A stretch of DNA of 64,000 nt from Streptococcus mitis (GCF_000722705.1 NZ_JPFW01000008.1:310001-374000), one strand, 5' to 3'; counted from the first letter of the stretch, positions 36,117 through 46,360 are shown. Notes: generated from the sequence alone by a model not told the origin. Program-made: numbers and translations.

Positions 36117-39100
36117 TCAAGTGCTGGCTTCAGAAATTCCCAAAATTTCTCTAATTTCTGCTAGGGTCAGACTACCACGTGACTCTGTTCCATCCAATAC
36201 TTGTGACACCAAATGTTTCTTTTGTTCTTGGAGTTCCTGAATTTTTTCTTCAATGGTTCCCTTGGTTACCAAGCGATAGACCTCAACCGTTTCTTCCTGC
36301 CCCATCCGATGGGCACGGCTAATGGCTTGCGCTTCCACCGCTGGATTCCACCAAAGGTCAACCAAGATAACGGTATCAGCACCTGTCAGATTCAGACCGA
36401 CCCCACCAGCCTTGAGGGAAATCAGAAAAGCATCTCTTTCCCCTTGATTAAAGGCCTTGGTCATATCTTGTCTTTCCTTGGCTGGGGTTGAACCTGTAAT
36501 TTTAAAGGATGTTATACCCAAGTCTGGCAATTCTTGTTCAATTTTCTCCAACATTCCCTTGAACTGCGAGAAAATCAAGACACGGTGTCCACCGTCTGCC
36601 ACCTGTACCAACAGGTCACGAAGACTATCCAGTTTGCCACTGGCTCCCTGATAATCTTCCATAAAGAGGGCAGGGGTATCACAGATTTGACGCAAGCGCA
36701 TCAAACCAGACAAGATTTCCACTCGACTACGCTGAAATTCCTGATCTGACACCTGAGCTAAACGGTCTCGCATCTGTTGCAACTGGGCTAGGTAAATAGC
36801 CTTTTGCTGGTCTTCCAGTTCATTCTTATAAACCACTTCAATCAAGTCTGGTAATTCAGTCAGAACTTCTTCTTTCTTTCGCCTCATCACAAAAGGCTTG
36901 ATAAACTGAGCTACGCGCTCGGCTGGCAATTTCATAAATTCTTTCTTGCTTGGCAAAAGTCCTGGCATGACGATTTGGAAAATAGACCACAGCTCACCCA
37001 GATGGTTTTCAATAGGAGTTCCTGACAAGGCAAAAACTGACGGCACTACAAATTGTCTCAAGGTCTGGGCTATCTTGGTCTGGGCATTTTTCATGACCTG
37101 AGCCTCATCTAAGAAAAGGAAGTCAAAGGCCATCCCCTGATAAAGATCACTGTCCTGACGGAAGGTAGCATAGCTCGTCACATAGATTTGATGGCTCTCA
37201 GCAAGAATCTCTTCACGACTAGCCTTTAATCCATGAACAACAGCTACATCCAACTGTGGGGCAAACTTCTGAAATTCATCTGCCCAGTTGTAAATCAAAC
37301 CAGATGGAGCTAAAATCAAGACCCGACTTTCTTTTGTCACTTGACTGGTCAAAAAAGCAATGGTCTGCAGGGTTTTACCAAGTCCCATATCATCAGCTAA
37401 AATCCCACCAAAACCATAATGATGGAGCATTTGCAACCAGCCGATCCCCTTTTCCTGATAATCTCGCAAGTCAGCCTTGACCTGAGTTGCTTGTCTAGGG
37501 AAGTCCTCTGGATGCCTCAAGTCGTGGGCCAGATTCTGGAATTCTTGTGAAAAAGAAACACGGTCTCGCCCTTCAAAGAGATGAGCTAAACTGTAGGCCA
37601 AGGATTTTCGAGCCTGCAAGGAGCCATCTTTTAGTTCAAACTGCCCCAGTTCCTGTAGATTTTGGCGAATTTTCTTGGTTTCTTCATCGAAAAAGTAGAC
37701 TTGATTAGACGAACCAATGTAAAAATCTTGATTGGCAAGCAAGGCCTGCATGGCTTGGTCAATTTCCTCTTGGGCAATATCTTGAAAATCGAACTGAATT
37801 TCCAAGAGACCTCCCTTGGAGGCAATCTGCACCTGAGGACTTGCTAGACTATAAAGTTCTTCTAGCTTGTCTGATAGGTCAACATTTCCGAGTTTTTCAA
37901 AGATCGGAATGATTTCATGAAAGAAATTATAGACAGACTCTGCTTTTAGAGCCTGACGCCAAGATTGAAAGTCTGCTTCAAATCCCGCAGCCAAACAGGC
38001 TTGGAAAATTCTTTCTTCTAAGTCAGCATCACTCGAAAATGGTAATTCTTCTAACTCTTGTCGGCTAGATACCTGTATATTTCCATAATCAAACTGAATT
38101 TCTAAACGAATCCGATCATCCTCTTCCCTGTCAAAGTAAAACGATGGAGAAAACGTTTTGATTTGTAACCGTTCCGGAGCTGAGATTGTCCCCATCTGGC
38201 TAAAAAGAGTCAGACAAGAAGCCAACTTATCTCGGTCACTGCTATCAAATTGCAGGTATTTCTTTCCTTGTTGATCCAAAGGCAGTGCTTTGATTTCTTT
38301 GAGAAGATGCAACTGCTGGTCAGTTAGAAAATAAACCTGCCCTCTATGGAAAAGCACAGCTCCCTGATAAAAGACATTGACCCTTGGACTCTCACTGATT
38401 TCCATTTCAAAATAATCCGAGTATGCTGTTACTGTAAAGGCAAAGAGATTAGCACTTGCATGCAAATCCTGAAAAATTAGGGTTTGGTAGCTATCCACTT
38501 GGTGGTCAAATTGAAAATGGGGCAAGGTCATCAATAAATTCACACCCTGCTCAAAAAAGGTCAGAGGGAAAAAGAGGTGTCGACCTTGGTTGTGGAAAAA
38601 GAGGTCTGGAGCCTGTCCTTCCTCCGTTAGTCCCCGCAAGAAAGTCAGAAGTTCTTGACTGGCCTCATCAAAGGCTTCCCAAGAAAGAGACTCCTCATAG
38701 GTTTTTCCAATCATATAAGGCTTTCTCTTCTCAACAACTTTTAAAAAGAGTGGGATATCCCGAATGACGTAGTATTTTTGGCTATTGATTTGCCCGATTC
38801 TCAGAGTCCACAGGATATGATTGGTTCCTGCTTCCACCTGACCCACAGCCGACAACTCATAGGAGCGGTCTGATTTTGGAGACAAGATTCGGTCCAAAAA
38901 TTTGCCACCCAAGGTCACCTTGGTTTCAACGGCCTCTTTTTCTTCATGACCTTCTTCCAGACTCTGCAAGATTACCTGACCACGCTCATCATTTTTTAGA
39001 AAATGCTCCAGCGCTGCCAAATGCACACAGTAGCCCCTCTTTTGGAAAAAATCGCAGGCACAAAAAACCAAATCATCCTCTAAACTATAGCGCAGTTCTT

Positions 39101-39215
39101 CTTCTGCAACGCGAGCGTAGAGCCGATTGTTCTTTTCCTTGATAATGTCAACCTTACCAGTTTCATAAAGGGCAACGCCTTCGATACGGACTTTCCCCGG
39201 AATCAATTTAGCCAT
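36117..39215 (-). CDS. SNF2-family DNA/RNA helicase with SWIM zinc finger
   Basis: 1032 residues. An N-terminal SWIM-type zinc finger (CACDFFQKRGYCVHLAAL, ~52-69) precedes a long SNF2-associated region. The Swi2/Snf2 ATPase core (~575-1020) shows motif I (ADDMGLGKTLQTIAFL), motif II (LDEAQVMKN), motif III (FALSGTPIENHLGELW), motif V (SLKAGGVGLNLTGAD) and motif VI (RAHRMGQ). This matches the bacterial RapA-like/HepA group common in Firmicutes. The cellular role is not established. It is the first gene of the run leading into murC. Confidence 0.93.
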   Translation of the reverse strand: MAKLIPGKVRIEGVALYETGKVDIIKEKNNRLYARVAEEELRYSLEDDLVFCACDFFQKRGYCVHLAALEHFLKNDERGQVILQSLEEGHEEKEAVETKVTLGGKFLDRILSPKSDRSYELSAVGQVEAGTNHILWTLRIGQINSQKYYVIRDIPLFLKVVEKRKPYMIGKTYEESLSWEAFDEASQELLTFLRGLTEEGQAPDLFFHNQGRHLFFPLTFFEQGVNLLMTLPHFQFDHQVDSYQTLIFQDLHASANLFAFTVTAYSDYFEMEISESPRVNVFYQGAVLFHRGQVYFLTDQQLHLLKEIKALPLDQQGKKYLQFDSSDRDKLASCLTLFSQMGTISAPERLQIKTFSPSFYFDREEDDRIRLEIQFDYGNIQVSSRQELEELPFSSDADLEERIFQACLAAGFEADFQSWRQALKAESVYNFFHEIIPIFEKLGNVDLSDKLEELYSLASPQVQIASKGGLLEIQFDFQDIAQEEIDQAMQALLANQDFYIGSSNQVYFFDEETKKIRQNLQELGQFELKDGSLQARKSLAYSLAHLFEGRDRVSFSQEFQNLAHDLRHPEDFPRQATQVKADLRDYQEKGIGWLQMLHHYGFGGILADDMGLGKTLQTIAFLTSQVTKESRVLILAPSGLIYNWADEFQKFAPQLDVAVVHGLKASREEILAESHQIYVTSYATFRQDSDLYQGMAFDFLFLDEAQVMKNAQTKIAQTLRQFVVPSVFALSGTPIENHLGELWSIFQIVMPGLLPSKKEFMKLPAERVAQFIKPFVMRRKKEEVLTELPDLIEVVYKNELEDQQKAIYLAQLQQMRDRLAQVSDQEFQRSRVEILSGLMRLRQICDTPALFMEDYQGASGKLDSLRDLLVQVADGGHRVLIFSQFKGMLEKIEQELPDLGITSFKITGSTPAKERQDMTKAFNQGERDAFLISLKAGGVGLNLTGADTVILVDLWWNPAVEAQAISRAHRMGQEETVEVYRLVTKGTIEEKIQELQEQKKHLVSQVLDGTESRGSLTLAEIREILGISEAST

Positions 39216-39268
39216 ATTTCTACCTTTACCTTATCTTTTTATTATACCATATTTTCGCCCATGAAAAT

Positions 39269-39301
39269 AGCCTCCTAGGCAGACTTTTCTCCTAGAAGGC
39301 T
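39269..39301 (-). terminator. Terminator of the metB-patB operon
   Basis: AGCCTTCTAGG/CCTAGGAGGCT arms (one G-U pair), 11-base loop, with a T-rich stretch on the minus strand, directly after the patB stop. Confidence 0.75.
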
Positions 39302-39307
39302 GGATTT

Positions 39308-40474
39308 TTAACGTTTGGTAAAAGTCGTCACAATTCGCTGACACACTTCTTGCAGCAGAGATTTAGGCATAGCTACATTGAGGCGGGCATGGAGACTTCC
39401 TTCCTCCCCAAAATCCAAACCACGATTGAGGATAACCTTGGCTTCATTTCTCAACAGCTCTTGCAATCTTTCATCAGTCAGGTCATAGGCTGAAAAATCA
39501 AGCCAAACCAAGTAGGTTCCTTGCGGTTTCATGACCTTGATTTTAGTCTCTTTTCCAAATAAATCCACCACATAATTGATGTGGTCTTCAAAGACTTGCT
39601 TGAGTTCCTCTAACCAATCCTTACCATAGCGATAAGCAGCTTCTGTCGTCAAATAACCCAAGCCTGAAATTTCATGCTGATTATTGGCTAACTGGCGTTT
39701 CTGGTAAGCCAGTCTCAACTTAGGGTTTTCAATGACTGCATAGGAATTTTTTGTCCCAGCGATGTTAAAGGTTTTAGTGGCACTGCTCAAGACGATTGCA
39801 AATTCTTTAAAGGCAGGGTTAATAGTATTGAAGGAATGATGCTTATGACCAAAGAGGGCCAAATCTTGGTGAATCTCATCGGAAACCAAGAAAACACCGT
39901 GTTTTTGGCAGAGTTGACCAATCTTCTCCAACACTTCCTTTTCCCAAACACGTCCACCAGGATTGTGAGGGTTGCAAAGAATATAGAGTTTGACCTCCTC
40001 TTTCACCAAATCCTTTTCAAGTTGATCAAAGTCAATCTCAAACAGACCATCCTTTTCCACCAAAGAATTAGTAATCAATCTGCGATTATTTAACTTGACA
40101 CTGCGAGCAAAAGGTGGGTAGACAGGTGTGTTAATCAGAACCGCTTCGCCTTCTTTTGTAAAGGCTTGAATAGCTGTTGAGATGGCTGGTACCACACCCT
40201 CGATAAAGACAAGGGCCTCTTTGTCAAAGTGATAACCATGTTGTGTCGCTTCCCACTTTTGAACTTCCTTAATTAACTCTTCACTGGCATAGGTATAGCC
40301 ATAAACCAGTTGGTCTGCGTAAGTCTGCACAGCTTGGCGGATTTCAGGCAAGACCACAAAGTCCATATCCGCTATCCAAGCTGGTAGGACTTCGCTATCC
40401 GTTTCCGCCTCTTTCCATTTGTAGGTATGGTGTCCTAGACGATTGGGCAGGCTTGTAAAATCATATTTTCCCAT
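39308..40474 (-). CDS. patB: Cystathionine beta-lyase of the MalY/PatB type
   Basis: 388 residues, PLP-dependent class I/II aminotransferase fold. The PLP lysine lies in SSATKTFNIAGTKNS; other family marks are CNPHNPGGRVW, VSDEIHQDL and the final Arg-containing HARLNVAMP. It cleaves cystathionine or cysteine to homocysteine or pyruvate. I chose the ATG at 40472-40474 (M-G-K-Y-D-F), with AAGGA upstream; a longer frame would overlap metB. It follows metB by seven bases, so transsulfuration steps are encoded together. Confidence 0.92.
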   Translation of the reverse strand: MGKYDFTSLPNRLGHHTYKWKEAETDSEVLPAWIADMDFVVLPEIRQAVQTYADQLVYGYTYASEELIKEVQKWEATQHGYHFDKEALVFIEGVVPAISTAIQAFTKEGEAVLINTPVYPPFARSVKLNNRRLITNSLVEKDGLFEIDFDQLEKDLVKEEVKLYILCNPHNPGGRVWEKEVLEKIGQLCQKHGVFLVSDEIHQDLALFGHKHHSFNTINPAFKEFAIVLSSATKTFNIAGTKNSYAVIENPKLRLAYQKRQLANNQHEISGLGYLTTEAAYRYGKDWLEELKQVFEDHINYVVDLFGKETKIKVMKPQGTYLVWLDFSAYDLTDERLQELLRNEAKVILNRGLDFGEEGSLHARLNVAMPKSLLQEVCQRIVTTFTKR

Positions 40475-40481
40475 CTTTGTC

Positions 40482-41576
40482 TTATCCTTCCAAGGCTTGG
40501 CGCAAATCCGCAATCAAATCTCTAGCATCCTCAATCCCGATTGACAAGCGCAAGAGGTCATCTGTCAAACCATAAGAATGGCGCACTTCTGCTGGAATAT
40601 CGGCGTGAGTTTGTGTCGTTGGATAAGTAATGAGACTTTCCACCCCACCCAAACTTTCTGCAAAAGAGAAGACCTTGAGACTGTTCAAGATATGCGGAAT
40701 GCGTGTTTCATCCGCTACTTTAAAGGAAATCATACCCCCTCGACCAGTGTAGAGAACTTCCTTAACTGCTGGAGAATCCTTCAAAAAGGCAACCACTTCT
40801 TGGGCATTGGCTGTTGAACGTTCCATACGAAGAGACAAGGTCTTGAGACCACGAATCAATTGATAACTGTCAAACGGAGACAGGACTGCCCCTGTCGTAT
40901 TGAGATTGTAGAAAAGCTTCTCGTATAGTTCTAAACTATTGGTCACAACCACTCCAGCCAAGACATCATTGTGCCCTGCCAGATACTTGGTTGCTGAATG
41001 CAAAACGATATCAGCGCCGTCTTCAATCGGACGTTGGTAGATAGGGCTGTAGAAGGTATTGTCTACCACCACTTTGGCACCCTTAGCATGAGCTAATTTT
41101 GCTAGTTTTTCGATGTCAAATTCCAACATCAAGGGATTGGTTGGCGTTTCGATATAGAGAACATCCACGTCCTTCTCTAACTCAGCAATCAACTCTTCTT
41201 CTGTATTGGCATAGGTAAAATGGAAACGGCCTTCTTGCTCCACTTGGTTGAACCAGCGGAAAGAACCGCCGTAAAGGTCACGCACTGCCAAGACCTTACT
41301 TCCTACTGAAAAGACGCTAAAGGCCAGTACAATAGCTGACATCCCTGAGCTAGTCGCTAGGGCATAGTCTGCTGACTCAATAGCCGCCAAGACTTCTTCC
41401 GCCTTACTGCGAGTTGGGTTTTTGGTGCGTGTATAGTCAAACCCAGTAGATCGACCAAACTCTGGATGCTGATAGGTCGTTGAAAAATGAAGCGGTGTCA
41501 CCAAGGCTCCTGTCGCTTCATCTGACTTAATACCCGCCTGGGCCAAAATTGTGTTAATGTGTAATTCCTTGCTCAT
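40482..41576 (-). CDS. metB: Cystathionine gamma-synthase / Cys-Met metabolism PLP enzyme
   Basis: 364 residues. PLP-binding Lys in HSATKYLAGHNDVLAG; substrate-binding YTRTKNPTRSKAEEVLAAIE; C-terminal SLGGVESLITYPTTQTH, typical of the Cys/Met metabolism family. In streptococci this gene next to patB is annotated metB. A gamma-lyase or O-acetylhomoserine sulfhydrylase activity cannot be excluded from sequence. It is first in the operon, with a ribosome site GGAGG and a TACAAT -10 upstream but no clear -35. Confidence 0.9.
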   Translation of the reverse strand: MSKELHINTILAQAGIKSDEATGALVTPLHFSTTYQHPEFGRSTGFDYTRTKNPTRSKAEEVLAAIESADYALATSSGMSAIVLAFSVFSVGSKVLAVRDLYGGSFRWFNQVEQEGRFHFTYANTEEELIAELEKDVDVLYIETPTNPLMLEFDIEKLAKLAHAKGAKVVVDNTFYSPIYQRPIEDGADIVLHSATKYLAGHNDVLAGVVVTNSLELYEKLFYNLNTTGAVLSPFDSYQLIRGLKTLSLRMERSTANAQEVVAFLKDSPAVKEVLYTGRGGMISFKVADETRIPHILNSLKVFSFAESLGGVESLITYPTTQTHADIPAEVRHSYGLTDDLLRLSIGIEDARDLIADLRQALEG

Positions 41577-41687
41577 ACAATTCCTCCAAATCTATAGTAA
41601 CTATTGTACCACTTATTTTCATCAACTCATTTTCTTCTTTTCAAGAGCTAGTTATAGTTTCAAACTATAGACTTATCTAGTAAAGCT

Positions 41688-41720
41688 AAAAAGAATCCAG
41701 AAAACACTCCAGATTCTTTT
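41688..41720 (-). terminator. Terminator after the PH-like hypothetical gene
   Basis: AAAAGAATC/GATTCTTTT arms around a 14-base loop, T-rich on the minus strand, about 20 bases after the stop. Confidence 0.7.
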
Positions 41721-41740
41721 ATGAAAATGATTGCTAGAGT

Positions 41741-42196
41741 TTACTTTGACTGAAAGAAATCCTGTTGAACCAAATAGTCATAATGCTCTTTGTTAAATTG
41801 ATACTGGCCCACACGCTGACTAATCTGACCGACATCCACGGAAAAAATATAGTCTTCATTTTGATAGTGCCAGTTCAGCCTAACTGTATTCAAGACTGTC
41901 TTATAAGTAAAATCTTGAACTTGATTCCAAGGCATCTCTACGACTTGATTAGAACGATTTTCAGTTATATCACTGATGTCCATCAAAAAAATCCCCTTAG
42001 GTGTGAATGCCAGAATTTTAGGCTTCACACTCGACTGAACATAGTAGGAACCACCTATAATGAAAAAATCAATAAAGGATTTCAACCATGTCTTTTTCTT
42101 GAAAGCCATCAGAAAATTATTTTGCCCTTCAATGCGACAAGTTGAAAGAAATGATTCAATCTGTTTTTCTGTTGCAAACTCCATAATAGCGCCCAT
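41741..42196 (-). CDS. Hypothetical protein with a bacterial PH-like fold
   Basis: 151 residues, ATG after GGAGG. There is no signal peptide or membrane helix. The alternating beta pattern (ILAFTPKGIFLMDIS, then MPWNQVQDFTYKTV and VRLNWHYQNEDYIFSVDV) resembles bacterial PH-domain (YdbS/YvbH-like) proteins that read like 'value expressed at the membrane' sensors. That assignment is by pattern only. It stands alone between metB and aliB with its own terminator. Function unknown. Confidence 0.7.
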   Translation of the reverse strand: MGAIMEFATEKQIESFLSTCRIEGQNNFLMAFKKKTWLKSFIDFFIIGGSYYVQSSVKPKILAFTPKGIFLMDISDITENRSNQVVEMPWNQVQDFTYKTVLNTVRLNWHYQNEDYIFSVDVGQISQRVGQYQFNKEHYDYLVQQDFFQSK

Positions 42197-42465
42197 GATG
42201 ATACCTCCATAACGATTAGTAAATAAGCAGATAAGTATACTTCACATAAAAGAAGAACTTATCATTTGTTGCATTTTATCTTACTTTTTCAGTAGACGGC
42301 ATCCCTCCTATAAAATCATCCTAGCATGTGTATACTTCAGTTAACACTGGAAGAGGATTTAAAAAAATAGCTTTTCACAACTTTTATTATATTCATTATA
42401 TCATAAATTTGATAAACGATTTAAAAAATGTAAGCACTTTCCTTCCAAAATTCACATTAGTCCAT
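42197..42465. other. AT-rich intergenic stretch upstream of the PH-like gene
   Basis: No gene seen. On the minus strand there are TATAAT-like elements around 42385-42405 (one preceded by TGA) that could start the PH-like gene's transcript with a leader of ~180 nt. A GGAGGG near 42300 precedes only an eight-codon frame. Confidence 0.3.
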
Positions 42466-42506
42466 TAAAAAAACGACAGCTTCCTTCGAAACCATCGTTT
42501 TTCTTG
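42466..42506 (-). terminator. Terminator of aliB
   Basis: AAAAACGA/TCGTTTTT outer arms with further inner pairing, ending in a run of seven T on the minus strand, just after the aliB stop. Confidence 0.75.
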
Positions 42507-42514
42507 AAAAATCC

Positions 42515-44473
42515 TTATTTGACATGTTTTGCCAATTCTTCTTGGGCTTTTTTATTAGATTCTTCTTTTTCTTTCAACCATTTTTCTTTAGCTTTTTCAA
42601 ATTCGTCTTTTGTGACTGTTTTATCTTGTACTTTGAGGTATTTATATGATTCGATACCTTTATTACCAGCTAGTGAATATGGTGAAGAGAAAGGAACTGT
42701 TTTTCTCAATGTTGGTGTTCCACCCTTAGAAACATTTGGAATTGCTAAAGCACTATCTACCAACCAAGCTTGGATCTCAGCATATTTTTCATAGCGTTTC
42801 GCAAGATCTTGTTCCTTGTTAGCTTCTTCCAACATTTGAGTGTAGACATCTAGTCCAACAGCCTTGGCCTTGTCATTGGCTTCACCTGGCTCTAAACCTA
42901 GATTTTGCATCAAACCACCAGAATGAACGTTAAAGACATCAAGGTAGGTTGAAGGATCTTGGTAATCAGGACCCCAACCACCGTTGTATATATCATAATC
43001 CTTCTGAGCTGCTGTCTGAGCCAAATAGCTTGAATTGTCATAATCTTCAGTAGAAAGTTGTTGAATATCAATTACAACATTTTCTGCACCTAAAGCCGCC
43101 TCAATAGATTGCTTCATAGAGTTTGCCTCTTGGACAATCTGTTTAGCAGCTTGGTCAACAGTCATGTCCAAGTGGATAGGGAATTGAACTCCTTTGGATT
43201 GGAGTTCTTTCTTAGCTTCTGCAAATTTAGCCTTGGCTTTTTCAGCATTATAGTATGGATCCTGAGCATCCGCAAAGTTGATTCCTTGCCATTCCTTACC
43301 ATAATTCACCATCTTAGAGGCTACTACTTCACCAAAGTCTTTTCCATTGATACTTACAAATGTTGGAGGAACGACGAGGTTACGCAAAATCTTAGTTGCC
43401 CCCTCTTCTCCCTGAGATTGAGCCCCGTAGGCTGTACGGTCATAGGCAAAGTTAATGGCTTGACGGAAGTTTTTATTCAGAACTGCTTCTTGAGTCGATT
43501 TCTTCTCAGCATCACTTGTTTTTGAAGTAAATTTATAAGATTTTCTATCTAGGTTAAAGTTTAAGAAGTAAGATGTAGCATCTTGCAAGCTATAAATGAT
43601 ATTATCCTTATTCTTCTCTTTAATTCCTTCAAAGCTTGAACTGTTTGGATAGAGACGAGCGTAGCTATAAGCCCCCTCGACAAAGTTACGAGCCAGTGCA
43701 TCTTGGTCATTACCATCATAATAAGCCAATTTCACATCATCTACAAAGACATTTTTGGCATCCCAGTAGTTAGGATTTTTCTTGAATTCGATGACAGATT
43801 TTGAAACAAAAGATTTCATCAAGAAAGGTCCATTGTACAAAATGCTAGATGGGTCTACCTTCCCAAAATCATCCCCTTTTGATTTCAAGAAATCCGCATT
43901 GACTGGGAAGAGAATGGTTGAAGTTGTTTTTGAGTTCCAGTAAGATTCTGGTCGTGTCAAAGTATATTGAACGGTTTGGTCATCAAGAGCCTTAACTCCG
44001 ACAGTTGAAAAGTCGCTTGTTTTACCGTTAATGTAGTCATCCAAACCTGCTACGGATTCTTGCACTAAGTACAAGGCTTCTGATTTTTTATCAGCTGCAT
44101 ATTTCAGACCAGTGACAAAATCTTGGGCAGTAACAGGAGCATATTCATCTCCATCTGCAGTATACCATTTAGCATCTTTACGCAGTTTGTAAGTATAGGT
44201 CAAACCGTCTTGAGAAACACTCCAATCCTCTGCCAAGGACGGGACATAGTTCCCATATCGGTCATTTTCCATGAGACCATCTACCAGATTGGTTACAATA
44301 TCATTGGTTGTTGCACGGTTTTCTGCTAGATAGTTCAAACTTGATGGGTCACTTACGTAAACATAGTTATATGTTTTTGACCCTGTGCTAGAATTTCCAC
44401 ACGCGCTTAATAAAATACCTGCACTTAACACGACACCTGCAAGTGCTGCATACTTGGCCTTAGACTTTTTCAT
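42515..44473 (-). CDS. aliB: Oligopeptide-binding lipoprotein AliB-like (AmiA/OppA family)
   Basis: 652 residues. A lipoprotein signal with lipobox (LLSACGNSS) is followed by a family-5 extracellular solute-binding domain. Typical parts are VSDPSSLNYLAENRATTNDI, LAEDWSVSQDGLTYTYKLR and GGWGPDYQDPSTYLDVF. It captures peptides for the Ami permease, which is encoded elsewhere. AliA/AliB/AmiA paralogs differ in ligand; the location between metB-patB and the murE region fits aliB as I recall it from pneumococcus. It has a strong promoter and its own terminator. Confidence 0.93.
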   Translation of the reverse strand: MKKSKAKYAALAGVVLSAGILLSACGNSSTGSKTYNYVYVSDPSSLNYLAENRATTNDIVTNLVDGLMENDRYGNYVPSLAEDWSVSQDGLTYTYKLRKDAKWYTADGDEYAPVTAQDFVTGLKYAADKKSEALYLVQESVAGLDDYINGKTSDFSTVGVKALDDQTVQYTLTRPESYWNSKTTSTILFPVNADFLKSKGDDFGKVDPSSILYNGPFLMKSFVSKSVIEFKKNPNYWDAKNVFVDDVKLAYYDGNDQDALARNFVEGAYSYARLYPNSSSFEGIKEKNKDNIIYSLQDATSYFLNFNLDRKSYKFTSKTSDAEKKSTQEAVLNKNFRQAINFAYDRTAYGAQSQGEEGATKILRNLVVPPTFVSINGKDFGEVVASKMVNYGKEWQGINFADAQDPYYNAEKAKAKFAEAKKELQSKGVQFPIHLDMTVDQAAKQIVQEANSMKQSIEAALGAENVVIDIQQLSTEDYDNSSYLAQTAAQKDYDIYNGGWGPDYQDPSTYLDVFNVHSGGLMQNLGLEPGEANDKAKAVGLDVYTQMLEEANKEQDLAKRYEKYAEIQAWLVDSALAIPNVSKGGTPTLRKTVPFSSPYSLAGNKGIESYKYLKVQDKTVTKDEFEKAKEKWLKEKEESNKKAQEELAKHVK

Positions 44474-44505
44474 CTCCAGAACCTCCTGATTTAAATATTT
44501 GTCTT

Positions 44506-44534
44506 ATTATACAACTCGTGTTTTATTTAGTCAA
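44506..44534 (-). promoter_or_regulatory. Promoter of aliB
   Basis: TTGACT (44529-44534), 17-bp spacer, TATAAT (44506-44511), near-consensus. The leader is about 25-30 nt with AGGAGG before the ATG. Confidence 0.8.
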
Positions 44535-44664
44535 TAGTTTTTTTAAAAAAATTAATCATTCCATCTACAAACTATAGAAATTATTCTACAAAATAATAAA
44601 AAAGAGAATAATTCAAGCATTTCATGATAGAAATGTTCAAATTATCCCTTTTATTTATAAAAAT

Positions 44665-46290
44665 TTATTGAGAAATTCTTAATTTTGCTCGCAGGCGATC
44701 TGCTTGAGCTTGTCCAATCACCTTGTCCAATAGACGGGTACGAAGACTCATGACTCCATAAACACCTCCACCCATGGCACCGACAAGGGCTACATATAGA
44801 AAACTCCACAAACGCCCACTTGGTTGGAAGACAAATCCTAAAATCCACTGCAATGTCCCAACTACTAGAAACATGAAAAGAGTTAACAAACTGATTAAAA
44901 TGGTTCGCTTCACAATCACCTTGCGCTTGACACCCGTTACCTTACAAATATCCCGATACATCAAGACATTAGGAATAATGAGACCGATTGTTGTGGAAAT
45001 CAAAGGACCATAACTGTGGAAGAGAGCAATAGTTGGAATTTGCAATACCAACTTGGCAATCGAACCATAGATAAAGTAGAGAACGGCCTTTCGGTTGCGG
45101 AACATGGCCTGAAGCATTGGTGACAAAACCATGTACAAGCCTAAAATAGTAGACTGCAAAACTGCAAAGACAAACAAGCCCATGGCCAAGCTATCTGGTT
45201 TGCCATAGAAGACTGTATAAAGAGGTTCTCCTACCATGACTACTCCAACCGTTGCTGGTAGCAAGAATAGGAAAAGCATAGTGATGCTGTCCTGAACTAG
45301 ACGAGAAGCCGCCTTCAAGTCCCCCTTAACATAGTTTTCAGTCAAAAGTGGCAAGCCTACACTCCCAATCGAAACCCCAACAGAAATGAGAATCATGGTG
45401 ATTTTATTAGGATTGGCAGAGAAATAAGAAAACATGACAATTAAGTCTTCATTACTATAGTTGGTAAACCAGCTCATACTATTGATAAAGGTCATCTGGT
45501 CCAGAATCTGGAAAAGCTGGATGGCAGACCCTGTAAGGATAAAAGGAATGGCTTCCTTAATGGTGTCGACCAAAAGACGCTTGCTGTTAATCTTATCCCT
45601 TGTTTCAAATACTCTTTTGAGTAACCCTTCTTGAGCAAGGAAATAGATCAAGACTGCAAAACTGGCTACCATGCCTACAAAGGCAGCAAAGGTGGATTGG
45701 GTAACCGCTGCTAGATAATCTCCTGAACCGAGCTTCATAATGATAAAGGTTGCTAGAAGCATCCAGATAACACGAATGACCTGCTCAGCGATTTGGCTCA
45801 TGGCATAAGGTTTCAGGTTATTCATCCCTTGGAAAAATCCTCGAATGACACTCATAGATGGGAAAATCAAGACCGCCCAAGCCAAGCTCTGCATGATTGG
45901 GATCAGATCTTTGCCCACGCCAGACAAGTCTGCTAGCCAAGGAGCAAAGACATACAAGATTAGGGCAAAGACTAGACCTAGTCCTGTCATAAATCCTAAA
46001 AAGCTCCGAATCAGGGCAAAGCTATGCTCCTCTTCTCGCATGGTATTATATTTAGCAACTTGCTTTGCCACCGCAACTGGAATACCTGCTGTTGAAACCA
46101 GCAAGAACCAGGCATAGATATTGTAGCCCATGGTAAAGAGACCATTGGCCGTAGCCGCATAAGACCCCATCCAGATGTACCATGGGATGATGTAAATGGC
46201 CCCGAGTAGGCGACTGATAAAGTTACTAGCCGTTAGCCAAGCAGTCCCCCGTAACATCTGGGCCTGCTGGCGATTGTTTTCGTGCGACAT
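44665..46290 (-). CDS. murJ: MOP-superfamily flippase, YtgP/MurJ type (probable lipid II flippase)
   Basis: 541 residues with about fourteen transmembrane helices, of the polysaccharide-biosynthesis/MVF group. Recognisable are RGTAWLTASNFISRLLGAIY at the start, and the later AVLIFPSMSVIRGFFQGMNN and QSTILGLYMVLSPMLQAMF stretches. YtgP proteins of streptococci can replace MurJ, which moves lipid II across the membrane. Its position back to back with murE supports a cell-wall role. I use the ATG at 46288-46290 with GAGGAA before it, not the TTG five codons upstream. The symbol follows that inference. Confidence 0.82.
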   Translation of the reverse strand: MSHENNRQQAQMLRGTAWLTASNFISRLLGAIYIIPWYIWMGSYAATANGLFTMGYNIYAWFLLVSTAGIPVAVAKQVAKYNTMREEEHSFALIRSFLGFMTGLGLVFALILYVFAPWLADLSGVGKDLIPIMQSLAWAVLIFPSMSVIRGFFQGMNNLKPYAMSQIAEQVIRVIWMLLATFIIMKLGSGDYLAAVTQSTFAAFVGMVASFAVLIYFLAQEGLLKRVFETRDKINSKRLLVDTIKEAIPFILTGSAIQLFQILDQMTFINSMSWFTNYSNEDLIVMFSYFSANPNKITMILISVGVSIGSVGLPLLTENYVKGDLKAASRLVQDSITMLFLFLLPATVGVVMVGEPLYTVFYGKPDSLAMGLFVFAVLQSTILGLYMVLSPMLQAMFRNRKAVLYFIYGSIAKLVLQIPTIALFHSYGPLISTTIGLIIPNVLMYRDICKVTGVKRKVIVKRTILISLLTLFMFLVVGTLQWILGFVFQPSGRLWSFLYVALVGAMGGGVYGVMSLRTRLLDKVIGQAQADRLRAKLRISQ

Positions 46291-46360
46291 AGATTCCTCA
46301 TTCAATTTTGATAACTAGGAAAAACTCCTTATCTTCCATTATAAACTTTTCCTTGTCACT

